In this document: positions 46,815 to 56,024 of the stretch, piece after piece
How the letters are laid out: every line of letters begins with the position of its first letter
Numbering within the stretch: position 1 is the stretch's first letter
Assembly: GCF_010131535.1 (NCBI RefSeq)
Contig: NZ_WUBS01000003.1
Coordinates: 62,001 to 126,000 of the forward strand
DNA from: Acerihabitans arboris
GTDB lineage: Bacteria > Pseudomonadota > Gammaproteobacteria > Enterobacterales > Enterobacteriaceae
DNA length: 64,000 nt
Reading direction: 5' to 3'
Notes under the pieces: generated by a model
What the model was told of the DNA's origin: nothing
The model's database searches: none
What the model saw: only the letters and a program-made list of their open reading frames with translations
Program-made: the position numbers and the translations under genes

Positions 46815-47246
46815 ATGAAAATCGGTGAAGTCGCGCAGCTTGCGCACTGCACGGTGGAAACCGTGCGTTTTTATGAAAAAGAAGGGCTGCTGCCCGTCCC
46901 TGTGCGCACTGCGGCCAACTACCGCAGCTATACGCCAACGCATGTGGAGCGCCTGCGGTTTATCCGCAACTGCCGCGTGCTGAATATGACCCATGGGGAA
47001 ATTCGTTTGCTGCTAAGCCTGGTGGATCGGCCCGACACCGGATGCGGCGCGGTTAATCATCTGCTTGAGGAACATATCGACCATGTGGAGGTGCGCATCA
47101 AGGAGCTGACCCAGCTTAAGGACCAGCTCACCGACTTGCGTAGGCGCTGCCAGCGGGAACAGCGGGTGGACGCCTGCGGCATCGTGCAGGGCATAGTATC
47201 GATGGACACCGAGTCTGCGCAGGTAAGGTATACGCATTTAGGTTAG
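46815..47246 (+). CDS. MerR-family metal-responsive regulator (CadR/PbrR-like)
   Basis: A 143-residue MerR-type regulator. The winged helix is at residues 1-70 (MKIGEVAQLAHCTVETVRFYEKEGLLP, YTPTHVERLRFIRNCRVLNMTHGEI), followed by the dimer helix and a metal loop. The cysteines in DTGCGAVNHLLEEH (about 76), RRRCQRE (about 112) and DACGI (about 121) match the three metal-binding Cys of CadR/PbrR proteins. It is divergent from the ATPase gene and should twist the 19-bp spacer promoter on binding Cd, Pb or Zn. Confidence 0.9.
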   Translation: MKIGEVAQLAHCTVETVRFYEKEGLLPVPVRTAANYRSYTPTHVERLRFIRNCRVLNMTHGEIRLLLSLVDRPDTGCGAVNHLLEEHIDHVEVRIKELTQLKDQLTDLRRRCQREQRVDACGIVQGIVSMDTESAQVRYTHLG

Positions 47247-47498
47247 CCCCTCGTTATTGGTTTTCCAGATAGCCCGGCAAAAACGCGCGCCAGCGTTCCA
47301 CATCCTGATGGAAATCCTATCGAAGACCGGCGGATGGCAAAGTACCAATCCGGTAAAAGATTGACGAGAAACCGGCCAAGAATATAACGGCGATCGCAGC
47401 CGCGCCGGCGCTTCGCCGATCCGCAATTTGCATGCCTGCTGCAATCCGAGTCAGCGTAGCCAAGCCGCCAGACGCGTATTGTGATCGTTGAGAGTGGC

Positions 47499-47744
47499 CT
47501 ATAGGTTCCCTTTACGCAGCATGATGTTGACACTGAAAAAATTACCCGCTTCAACGGTCAATACCTGCTGGGGCCGGCCGAAAGTGACATCCTTGATCTC
47601 GAGCTCTTCAATCAACTCCACGGTGATGAGTGAAAAACTCAGCTTTGTGATGTACGCCTTCGTTACGCCAAGTTGCCTAGTCATTTCGGCACGCGATTCA
47701 AGCAGGCTAAGCAAGATCTTCAGTATCTGTTTTTTATAATCCAT
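47499..47744 (-). pseudogene. ROK-type regulator, N-terminal fragment
   Basis: Eighty-one residues resemble the winged-helix start of ROK/NagC-Mlc repressors: ILKILLSLLESRAEMTRQLGVTKAYITKLSFSL, then GRPQQVLTVEAGNFFSVNIML. In intact proteins about 300 residues of sugar-kinase-like fold follow; here the frame stops. Upstream DNA on the other strand encodes an SDR fragment starting at almost the same point, so the gene was cut by rearrangement. Confidence 0.55.
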
Positions 47745-48085
47745 CTGATTTATTCGTAACCGGAGGATATTCCGCGCTTGGTCTGGAGACAACACGGGTT
47801 CTGTCGCGTACAGGAGTTCTCGTTGTCGTGGCCGCCCGTCGCCCGCAAGCGGCCAAAGAGGCGCTCCTGGACTTAAACGGGATCGAGGTAGATGAGCGGG
47901 ATCCGGCTGACCTGGGAAGCGTACGCGGATTTGCCGAACGCTTCGTTGCCAGTGGACGCAGCATCGACATTTTAATCAACAATGCGGCTGTAATGGTCTG
48001 CCATGAAGCTCGTGTGGGCGATGGTCGGGAGTCGCAATGCCGCTTCGACACTGCCGCCCGCGGTGTGGTTCGCCTACAATACTGA
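47742..48085 (+). pseudogene. Short-chain dehydrogenase fragment, truncated both ends
   Basis: The plus-strand frame reads SDLFVTGGYSALGLETTRVL (cofactor-binding TGGxxxLG), VVVAARRPQAAKEALLDL, DERDPADLGSVRGFAERF, and SIDILINNAAVM (the NNAA motif), then loses the family pattern after RESQ, where the catalytic Tyr-x-x-x-Lys half should follow. No start codon or ribosome-binding site precedes it. It is the front half of an SDR gene, joined head to head with the ROK fragment. Confidence 0.65.
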
Positions 48086-48316
48086 CCGCAAAGGCGTTCA
48101 CCCGCAAACGCATCTGGCCGGGTGGTGCTGGGTACTCGCTTACCATGGATCCCCTCGGCCAGAAAAAGATATGACGTAAATAAAAACAGACAAAGCGATC
48201 GCGGGAGGACGAATCAAAGTATGCCGACTGGTGTTCAGGTTACCGCACATCTTTAAGGATGAGAAACGCTAGGAAAAATACCGGACGTTCGTGTAAAAGA
48301 GGAAACGGTCAAAATG

Positions 48317-48346
48317 CTAAAAGCCGAATCAAGTTTCGGCCTTTAG
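48317..48346. terminator. Terminator downstream of gtrB
   Basis: A 12-bp stem with one mismatch (CTAAAAGCCGAA / TTCGGCCTTTAG), flanked by TTTTTTCTT on the plus side and TTTTAGCATTTT on the minus side. It ends the gtr-like transcription unit and may work in both directions. Confidence 0.75.
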
Positions 48347-48374
48347 TTTTTTCTTAATACTTATCGGGTGACAG

Positions 48375-49310
48375 TCAATCTCTTTTAATAGAAAGATATG
48401 CCAGCATCTTAATTTCACGATGCCCAAGCGTAACGTTTTCCAGTAAAATACCAGTGATAAACGATATCGCTGATAAAATCATCAGCCCAGTAGAGAGAAT
48501 GGCCGTAGGAAATCTTGGTACTAAGCCGGTTTCATAATAATCATGAAATAAGGGTATCGCGAAAACAATGCTGCTAATGGCAAAGAATAAAGCCAAAATA
48601 CCGTAAAAAAAGAAGGGTCGCTCAACAGAATATAATTTTATGATAGTTTTCAGTATGCGCATGCCATCTTTATAGGTGCTCAATTTGCTTGTGGAACCGT
48701 CCATTCTTGAATCGTAGGGAGTTACAACTTCAGCGTAAGGAACCCGCAATTCAAGAGCATGCACGGTTAATTCAGTTTCGATTTCAAAACCCTTTGCCAT
48801 GGCCGGGAACGATTTTACATAACGCCTGGAAAAAACCCGATATCCAGAGAGCATATCTGAAAAATCACCACCAAAAATAGTTTGCACACAGCCCGTTAGA
48901 ATCTTGTTGCCGAAGGTATGACCGGGACGATAGGCTTCCTTTTCGGAATGCTGACGGGCGCCAACCACCATATCAAGATGTTCATCAATTAACTTATTGA
49001 TTAATATAGGGCAACTTGCCGCGTCGTACGTCGCATCGCCATCAACCATAACATAGATATCCGCTTCGATATCGGCAAACATTCTCCTGACCACATTTCC
49101 TTTACCCGGTCGAGTAACCGTATAGACGATGGCTCCAGAATTTTTGGCGATTTTTGCCGTATCATCTATCGAATTGTTATCAAAGACATACACCGCCGCC
49201 TCAGGAATACTTTTATTAAAATCTTCAATAACTTTCGCGATAGCTATGCTTTCGTTATAACAAGGGATGATAACGGCTACGTGTTTGTCTCTAAATGTAT
49301 TGTCCATCAT
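48375..49310 (-). CDS. gtrB: GtrB-like bactoprenol glucosyltransferase
   Basis: A 311-residue family 2 glycosyltransferase with a catalytic domain (VAVIIPCYNESIAIAKVIEDF, FDNNSIDDTAKIA, MVDGDATYDA, DMLSGYRVFSRRYVKSFP) and two C-terminal hydrophobic helices near residues 232-253 and 265-287. GtrB-type enzymes move glucose from UDP-glucose to undecaprenyl phosphate for later transfer to O-antigen. The following genes in the same direction are large membrane proteins. The usual small flippase GtrA is not present. It is AT-rich compared with the flanks. The start may be either of two adjacent Met codons (49310 or 49307). Confidence 0.85.
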   Translation of the reverse strand: MMDNTFRDKHVAVIIPCYNESIAIAKVIEDFNKSIPEAAVYVFDNNSIDDTAKIAKNSGAIVYTVTRPGKGNVVRRMFADIEADIYVMVDGDATYDAASCPILINKLIDEHLDMVVGARQHSEKEAYRPGHTFGNKILTGCVQTIFGGDFSDMLSGYRVFSRRYVKSFPAMAKGFEIETELTVHALELRVPYAEVVTPYDSRMDGSTSKLSTYKDGMRILKTIIKLYSVERPFFFYGILALFFAISSIVFAIPLFHDYYETGLVPRFPTAILSTGLMILSAISFITGILLENVTLGHREIKMLAYLSIKRD

Positions 49311-49394
49311 GAGTTCCGCTCATATCAATAATGTAAGCCTTTAAACACAATTGTATTGGATTTAAAGGAGTTGGCCAAAAACAACTTAGCTAAT

Positions 49395-52091
49395 TTAATC
49401 ACTTTTCTTTTTGGCTTCATTTAAGTGCCTTGAGTGACGTCGTTTAATGCGTTCAGATATCATCGGCACAAAGCTTGATAAGAAAAGGGCGAGGAATGCA
49501 AGCAACATAACAATCCATGCATAAGGAATATAGGGGGGCGCGAACCTGAATTTTACCTCGCTACGCCCTGCAGGTAATTTTACAGACTGAAACAACCCAT
49601 CATATTCAAAAATTTTAGCGGGTGCTCCGTTGATATAAGCTTGCCAGCCGGGGAAAAATAATTCCCTACGTATTATCGTATCAGGGGCATTGCAAGATAC
49701 AACAGCATATTCTCTAGATTGAGAATCAATCGAGCATTTTGCCTGTGGAGTATCAAAATAGGGACTGGGATGAGTTAATTCAAATATATCCATTACTTTA
49801 TCTGAATAAACTAACTTTTGCTCTGCGGCGCCTTTAGCTGAACGTAATTTCAAATTAAGTCCAAACTGTGTCAATTCCCCATCAGGTCCGAGCAAATGTT
49901 GTTCATGGGTGGTTGGGAAAAGCCATAATGCAATAGGAACTTCAGTTCCACCTTGATGAGTGATCGAATAAGTGATCTCTGAATTTGCATGAATTGGCAG
50001 CGGTTCAGCCAGGGAAACCCATAAAAAAGAGTTGTCATGTGATGTGGCAATATCAGTATGACCACTTACACATATTCCGCCATTACAGATTTCCACAACT
50101 AAAGAACCTTTTGAGGTTCCATTATAATTACCCTGAAAAATACCGATGGCATCAATGTCTGTTGCCTTTTTGACGGCGACGCCTGGAAAAACACCTTTGA
50201 CCGTTTGACCGTTCGTCAAAGCCAGGGGTCGCAAGTCCCGCTGGATTATTGGAGTCGAATATATATCCAATAACGGATTAGTTCCTGGCGAAGCAACAAT
50301 ATATTTCACACCGAGTTTTTCATAGTTAGCTAGGTTAAGACGCAACTTTTCATGGATACGATCAACATCTACGTTACCCGGGGTAATGCCGCCGATAAAA
50401 GATATCGGATCGATTTTTTCATCAAGATTACCCTGTGTCCAGCTAACCCACCGGGACGAAATAGGCAGATAGTTATGATTAATAGATGCTATTTTATATA
50501 AAGCGCTATAGTTTGGTTGAATCGGGCCAAGAGTAAAAAAGCGTTGCAAGCCCAAATGATCTTGCAAAAATGAAATTGCTTTTGCGTCCATCTTGCCACT
50601 GGTCGGGTTACTGAGTACAGGGATGTTAAACAATACAGTTACATTGCAGACGAGTAATGCAGACACAGAGACGGTCAGCCATTTCTTCGGCATAAGCTTA
50701 ATCAGTAATATTAACACTAATAAAATCAATAAAACCCAAGTCAATGAAAGTATAAACCAATATTTCACTGTAGATAATGCGTTAATAATTGGCCATGACT
50801 TCACCAAAAAATAACTTATTACACCTACCCCGACAATCATAGTGATGATAAAGGCAAACGCCGGCGTTCGTTTAAGTCTTCTGGTACGATATAAATCTTC
50901 GATGCCAAAAGCAGCCAATATAATAAACGCAAATTCCCAGGTTGGAGTGGCGTAGCGATACATAGGTATATAGCGAATACCTGGTATATAATTTAATAAA
51001 CTTGAAATAGGCTCAATACCGAAAGTTTTCGCGAGCATGACGATAGCCCATATTGTCAGGAAAAAACTCAGCCTATCCTTTCGACAACATAAACCATAGA
51101 TAGCAGAGGCGATGACGATTAAATCTACATATCCGCCTATACCCCCCCAAATACCACCCCATGTCGGCACTTTATCTACATTAGCAAATATGGGACCAAG
51201 CGCGTAAGGTGTTAGAATACTGGGTATTACCGCAAGTGGGGGCAACGCTGCATGAGCGAACTGGTCCGCATGTCCGCCGATATAAGAAAGTGGAAGATAT
51301 TGCAAAAATGATAATATTTGTGGCGCCGCCAATGCGATACCTATGATACCGCCAAGTATAACTCTCCATGCCATGCCAGAGCGGAAGCGCGGATTACACT
51401 GTATCGATTTAAGCAGTGTCCATCCAAGTGCAAACAGGCCGCAAATATATGCCGTCTCGGGAAACCCGGCAAGAAGCATCATGGCTAAGGATAGAGCAAT
51501 CAGACGCCATCCAAAAGTCCCCTTGGCTACTGAATTCACTGCGGCCCGTTCAATGCCCAAGAGTAGCCACGGCAAAAAAGCCAAAGGGAATGCCGGACCA
51601 TGGGCTAGCCACGCCAGGGTCCCATTTTGAGCAAACAGCAGGCCGCCTGTACAGGCAGCAAGACGGCTAAGGCCCATTTGGCGTAATAATGCGTATACAC
51701 CCAGTCCGGCAATAATCTGTATGACTAAATGATGCCAGACCATACCATTTGGTAGTAGTAACAGCATAGTCAAAGGGAAAAAAGCCGCCGGCTGATATTC
51801 ACCGGCTAAAGGCAGGCCGATTCCTGAATAGGGGTTCCACCAGGGTACGATACCATGAAGCCAATCGGATGCGGCGAGATAGCCAAGTGCCTGGGTGGTA
51901 ATTCCGCTATTGGGATCGATGTAAGGAATGCCCATATTCCCATGAAGAGTCACATTTTCCGCTGCCATGCTAATGTACAAGGCAGGATCTGCATGAAAAA
52001 CACCGACTAACTGGGGGAGCGACAGTAGCAACAGAAGTAATACAATAACGAAAACGGGGAGCATATCCTCATTTTTTACTTTCCATAACAT
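49395..52091 (-). CDS. YfhO-like large membrane protein (GT-C type)
   Basis: An 898-residue protein with a dozen or more hydrophobic segments in residues 10-470 and near 860-885, and a large extracytoplasmic part between. The start (VFVIVLLLLLLSLPQLVGVFHADPALY) and GIVPWWNPYSGIGLPLAGEYQPAAFFPLTMLL match the YfhO/GT-C pattern, and the C-terminal part has ELFFPGWQAYINGAPAKIFEYDGLFQSVKLPAG before the last helix, as in YfhO proteins. It probably transfers a sugar from a lipid carrier to a surface glycan. It is encoded between GtrB and a second membrane protein. Confidence 0.75.
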   Translation of the reverse strand: MLWKVKNEDMLPVFVIVLLLLLLSLPQLVGVFHADPALYISMAAENVTLHGNMGIPYIDPNSGITTQALGYLAASDWLHGIVPWWNPYSGIGLPLAGEYQPAAFFPLTMLLLLPNGMVWHHLVIQIIAGLGVYALLRQMGLSRLAACTGGLLFAQNGTLAWLAHGPAFPLAFLPWLLLGIERAAVNSVAKGTFGWRLIALSLAMMLLAGFPETAYICGLFALGWTLLKSIQCNPRFRSGMAWRVILGGIIGIALAAPQILSFLQYLPLSYIGGHADQFAHAALPPLAVIPSILTPYALGPIFANVDKVPTWGGIWGGIGGYVDLIVIASAIYGLCCRKDRLSFFLTIWAIVMLAKTFGIEPISSLLNYIPGIRYIPMYRYATPTWEFAFIILAAFGIEDLYRTRRLKRTPAFAFIITMIVGVGVISYFLVKSWPIINALSTVKYWFILSLTWVLLILLVLILLIKLMPKKWLTVSVSALLVCNVTVLFNIPVLSNPTSGKMDAKAISFLQDHLGLQRFFTLGPIQPNYSALYKIASINHNYLPISSRWVSWTQGNLDEKIDPISFIGGITPGNVDVDRIHEKLRLNLANYEKLGVKYIVASPGTNPLLDIYSTPIIQRDLRPLALTNGQTVKGVFPGVAVKKATDIDAIGIFQGNYNGTSKGSLVVEICNGGICVSGHTDIATSHDNSFLWVSLAEPLPIHANSEITYSITHQGGTEVPIALWLFPTTHEQHLLGPDGELTQFGLNLKLRSAKGAAEQKLVYSDKVMDIFELTHPSPYFDTPQAKCSIDSQSREYAVVSCNAPDTIIRRELFFPGWQAYINGAPAKIFEYDGLFQSVKLPAGRSEVKFRFAPPYIPYAWIVMLLAFLALFLSSFVPMISERIKRRHSRHLNEAKKKSD

Positions 52092-52365
52092 GTCTTAAAA
52101 CCCTCAATTTAAGTAAATTTTCACCATGAAACATAAATGAAACAAAATTACAACATAGTATTCTGGAAATGTTTTTATAAAATTTGTATTGTGTTAATAA
52201 CACTCAGGTAAGCATAAAAAAAATCTTATTGATATAATTAGATTAAATGTCCTAGTAAGTGTAATCTTTTATAATAAAATGTCTACCACCTTCAATGATT
52301 TTGCTTACAAAAAATTAATATCGTCTGGGAACTTGTCCTACAACGCTTATTAAAGCCTACTATCT
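52092..52365 (-). promoter_or_regulatory. AT-rich gap between two membrane-protein genes
   Basis: The 274-bp stretch is strongly AT-rich and holds no open frame of note. It probably carries a promoter for the YfhO-like gene. Confidence 0.35.
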
Positions 52366-54393
52366 TCAGCTACTGGGCGAGTGATATTTTTTACCGAACG
52401 CCATTAACAACAAGTAGCAACCGGTAACTGAAAAAATCACTACAAAAGATGACGCGGGCGAAGCATAAAGAATATTTAACGATGGGATTGATGTTACCTG
52501 CAAATAGGCCAGTAAGCTTAAACGAGTGAGAATCGCAGTTAAGCTAGCAAAACAGATTACAAAAATCGGCGTTGCCTGCCGGCTTCTTAGATAACGAATC
52601 AAACTCCATAAAAAACCTAACATTCCCATAAAGAATAAATAAGGCATTAATTTACCATAAAATAGAGCTATATTATTTGCCACTGTCAGTTGCAAATTTA
52701 CACGCTTCATTTTGATAGAATTTAGTTCTGAATGAGTTGCATGGTCTATATAGACTTTAACATCAGGTGTATCTAATAAGGTGCCATTTTTCAAGGCCAG
52801 ATCATATGACAAATCACCTTTATGTATCCTTATTTTAATATCACAAATTTTTTCGCACCCAACGTCCCCTTCGAATCTAGCCGCTAATAATCCCGGGTAT
52901 GCCGCCTTGACATCAGCTGCGTCGCTATAAATTATTTTTGTATTATAATTTTCCTGATTACTGGCAATCGATATCTCAGGAAGCCGATCTTTCTCCGCAA
53001 TCCAGCCATAGAAATGCGAATTAAAATTCTTGTTAAGGCTGACCTCACCAACTAAGTCACTGATTTCATTTATTTCCAAGTCCGTGCCAAGGCTTGGTTG
53101 TATGCCTGAGCCAATATGAATCGGGTTTTCATTTAATGTCAAAAAATAGGGTAATAATGCTTTTGAGGCAATTATCGCATCATAGATATAATGTTTTTTG
53201 AACACGGGAGCTTGCGTTGATCGGGCAGAGAGACATTCTATTTTCTTTTCATCACAAGCGGTATTGACTTCTTTTGCCAGGCGGTCATAAAATTTCATTG
53301 CATCTTCGCCAGATTTATAATGACCCGCCAGTGATACGGAGTCCCGTAATGCCCACATAAACCAACCCGCCCCTATTTCTGACGAATCGGGGATTTGAGA
53401 ATGACTTGTAAGTTTCCAAAAATATCCAGACTCACCTTCAAGATAAGGCGCCAACTCGCGTGCCGCCTCACTCACTGAATAGGCCCGTTTTCTGGCATCC
53501 TCAGGGAAAACGACATAACGTTTAGGTGAATCTTGCTTAATCCTCGCAAGTGCACCATACGCGTTTAAAAATGAGTAAGAGTGAAATTCTGTTGTTTCAA
53601 AAATTTGGTAGTGTCGCCAATTTTCGAATCTGACACTGCCCACCACAACACAAAATGCTAGAGCACCCACAATCAGTGTTTTGATAAAATCGCCAGAAAT
53701 GGCTTTAATGAACTTATCTTTTTTCCATTGTGTAATAAAAGCAATAATAATGACGAGTAAAATAGTGGGAGCAAGCCATATTCCCTCTTCACGGGTTAGC
53801 CAATAGCAGCCGCCAATAACCCCGATCGCGAGTGGTTTTAGAAAAGCCCATTTATTCGATGAATTTATTTTAAAAGGAAATAAGGTAGCCACGATTGAAA
53901 CAATGAGAATCATTGACAGAGATATATAGATTCCTTCGCGGATCACGCGCGCCAATGACTCCGTCCAAAAAACGGGGTTAAATGCAAGAAAAGCATAAAG
54001 AATAATACCCAAAATTGCGCTTCTGGCAACCCGTGAAGCATAACGAGCGGCGAAAAAGCAGCAGCCCAGATATAGTATGTGTTCTGCAATCTTTAGCGGC
54101 AGGCCAATAAAAGCCGAGATTGAGATAAAAAACGGATAAAACATACCTTTTGCAAGGGTCAATTTGTCATAAGGCCCTAGCCAATCAGAATATAATAGAT
54201 GCCTAGCTAGCTTTTGGAATAATAAATCATCAAAAACTGAATCTGCGATGGCAAACGTCGGAAAACCTAAACGTATCCAGAGGCTTACCAAAAATATAGC
54301 ACCGTAGGTTATGCCAATCATCCACTGAAAACAATTTTGCTCTTTACCCTGATCTATCACATAGTAGCGTTTATTCGACGTTATTTTTTTCAT
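52366..54393 (-). CDS. Large membrane protein, probable Gtr-type (serotype-specific) transferase
   Basis: A 675-residue protein with about ten hydrophobic segments in the first 260 residues and near the C-terminus (590-670), plus a long hydrophilic domain between. It has no clear family signature, although DSVFDDLLFQKLARHLLYSDWLGPYDKLTLAKGMFYPFFI resembles the first periplasmic loop of GT-C proteins. Position next to gtrB and a YfhO-like gene suggests the strain-specific glycosyltransferase or a lipid-linked sugar enzyme. The start at 54393 lacks a good Shine-Dalgarno site; a Met near residue 25 is an option. Confidence 0.5.
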   Translation of the reverse strand: MKKITSNKRYYVIDQGKEQNCFQWMIGITYGAIFLVSLWIRLGFPTFAIADSVFDDLLFQKLARHLLYSDWLGPYDKLTLAKGMFYPFFISISAFIGLPLKIAEHILYLGCCFFAARYASRVARSAILGIILYAFLAFNPVFWTESLARVIREGIYISLSMILIVSIVATLFPFKINSSNKWAFLKPLAIGVIGGCYWLTREEGIWLAPTILLVIIIAFITQWKKDKFIKAISGDFIKTLIVGALAFCVVVGSVRFENWRHYQIFETTEFHSYSFLNAYGALARIKQDSPKRYVVFPEDARKRAYSVSEAARELAPYLEGESGYFWKLTSHSQIPDSSEIGAGWFMWALRDSVSLAGHYKSGEDAMKFYDRLAKEVNTACDEKKIECLSARSTQAPVFKKHYIYDAIIASKALLPYFLTLNENPIHIGSGIQPSLGTDLEINEISDLVGEVSLNKNFNSHFYGWIAEKDRLPEISIASNQENYNTKIIYSDAADVKAAYPGLLAARFEGDVGCEKICDIKIRIHKGDLSYDLALKNGTLLDTPDVKVYIDHATHSELNSIKMKRVNLQLTVANNIALFYGKLMPYLFFMGMLGFLWSLIRYLRSRQATPIFVICFASLTAILTRLSLLAYLQVTSIPSLNILYASPASSFVVIFSVTGCYLLLMAFGKKYHSPSS

Positions 54394-54523
54394 CTATTTG
54401 TATAATTTTAGTCACTTTTAGGCTGCTGATTATAGCCACAAATTTTCCTCAATTCCATTTTTTCCCATAGAATGATTTACCAGTACGCACCAACGCGTCG
54501 CTAAGCCAACATTTTCCCAGCGC

Positions 54524-54928
54524 TTAAAAAGAGAAACCCAATATCCGAATGGGTGCCGGGAATCTGGTTTTGCCTGCTTGCGCAGTAACAATCCAATTAT
54601 CTAGCAACCTATCATTTGTGCTTTTCGGTACAAGGGCCCGCCCGTCTAAAATAAATACCGGACGGGTGGCGCTTGGCTCTTCCCCCAGTTTACCCTGTAC
54701 GTCGGCTATAGCCACCTGCCCAGAGGTCACCTAACCGGCTTCTTTATGGACAATACATTGATAATAAAGCTTATTCACGTCAGGCCCCCAACTTTCCTCC
54801 GCATCCAGGACTACGTCCTTTCCCACCTGGGTGGTAATAAGATAGTTCCAATCCTCACCCTTGGGCAGTCGGACGCATGACGATCTCACCGACATCCACG
54901 TTAGCAGGTTGTGCGATTGCGAATGCAA
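54524..54928 (-). pseudogene. Unrecognised reading frame interrupted by an amber codon
   Basis: Two minus-strand frames lie end to end in the same frame and are split only by a TAG at 54731-54733. Before it the text is DWNYLITTQVGKDVVLDAEE then SWGPDVNKLYYQCIVHKEAG; after it VTSGQVAIADVQGKLGEEPS then RPVFILDGRALVPKSTNDRLLDNWIV. Both sides look like normal soluble protein. No family was recognised. The front also overlaps the end of the SDR gene. A short-lived pseudogene is the simplest view. Confidence 0.45.
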
Positions 54929-55589
54929 TAGCTTCAGCTATGGAACTCGCCGGAATCGCCGTAGCCTTCATACTCGCTTCACCCTGCCTTCGCAAAGTCT
55001 CGTCCGTCATCGATGATGGAAGTTCCGTGTCTACATAACCCGGTGAGAGGGTCGTCACCCGAAGAGACGGACCAGCCTCCTGACGGAGTCCTTCGGAAAT
55101 CCCCCTGACGGCGTTTTTCGATCCCGCGTAGACGGCCATCGTCGGGACGATCTGAATCCCGGCGGTGGACAGCGTATTGACGAAATGCCCGAAGCCTTGG
55201 CGACGAAAGACCGGCAAAGCAGCAGCGATCCCGTAGAGAGCGCCCTTTATATTCACGTCGATCATATCTTCCCAATCGTCGACTCTCAGGTCGTCGAGAA
55301 GGGAAATCGGGGCGATTCCCGCATTGTTGACCAGAACGTCCAGCTTCCCATATCGCTCGAGCGCGTGATCCACTAGCCGGGCGACGTCTTTACGCCGTTT
55401 GACGTCGGTAACGAGATAAGACGCTATCCCCCCTCTAGCCACGATCGCCTCGGACAGTGCCGCGAGCCGGTCGGACCGCCTTACGCCAAGGATGACGCTA
55501 GCCCCCCGTTCAGCAAGAAGTAGTGCGGTGGCCTCGCCAATGCCGCTGCTTGCTCCGGTAATTACGATTACCTTACCTTGAATACACAT
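54855..55589 (-). CDS. Short-chain dehydrogenase/reductase
   Basis: A 244-residue classical SDR using NAD(P)H. The cofactor site TGASSGIG is near residue 11, NNAG near 88, the catalytic Ser in NTLSTAGIQ near 140, and Tyr-x-x-x-Lys in VYAGSKNAV near 153-157. ILGVRRSDRL suggests NADPH preference through the Arg residues after strand 2. The ATG at 55589 has AAGAG at suitable spacing; an adjacent ATG at 55592 is possible. It has no partner genes and lies beside debris, so it is probably a recent insertion. Substrate unknown. Confidence 0.85.
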   Translation of the reverse strand: MCIQGKVIVITGASSGIGEATALLLAERGASVILGVRRSDRLAALSEAIVARGGIASYLVTDVKRRKDVARLVDHALERYGKLDVLVNNAGIAPISLLDDLRVDDWEDMIDVNIKGALYGIAAALPVFRRQGFGHFVNTLSTAGIQIVPTMAVYAGSKNAVRGISEGLRQEAGPSLRVTTLSPGYVDTELPSSMTDETLRRQGEASMKATAIPASSIAEAIAFAIAQPANVDVGEIVMRPTAQG

Positions 55590-56024
55590 CATCACCACTC
55601 TTTTCAGGTCGTTGAATAATGATCCTGGCATGGTGGAAGAAGACGATCTATGCTTAGAATTCCTTGGAATCGTCGCAATCGGCTTAACTAGTGGACCCTC
55701 TGTCTGAAGTCTTCTCTCTGTTAAACGTTCGCGCCGCCCGGTGCACAAGGTCGTGGCCGGCGTCAGACAACGTTATAATGCGCGTTTTGCCGGCATCGCC
55801 AACGCGGATCCGGCCGCCGATAGCAATCTGTACTATTTGGATGGTTCAGCGCCAAAACGATAAATCACACTAATTAGGTAGAGAACATCATTACATCAGG
55901 CGAAAAGGTGCGATTGGCCTGCGCCGGCTGCACGGCCGTTCTGCAATCCGGATTTGAAGGGGGGGGTTCCATAAGCATGCCGCGGGCATTGCGCCCACGA
56001 CATGTGTTTGTTACATAGTAAAAA
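55590..56024. other. Gene-free stretch with a possible C-terminal remnant
   Basis: About 435 bp without an intact gene. On the plus strand around 55760-55852 a frame reads VRQRYNARFAGIANADPAAD then SNLYYLDGSAPKR before a stop, which looks like the tail of some protein, but no family was recognised. A GGGGGGG run lies at about 55960. Confidence 0.3.
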
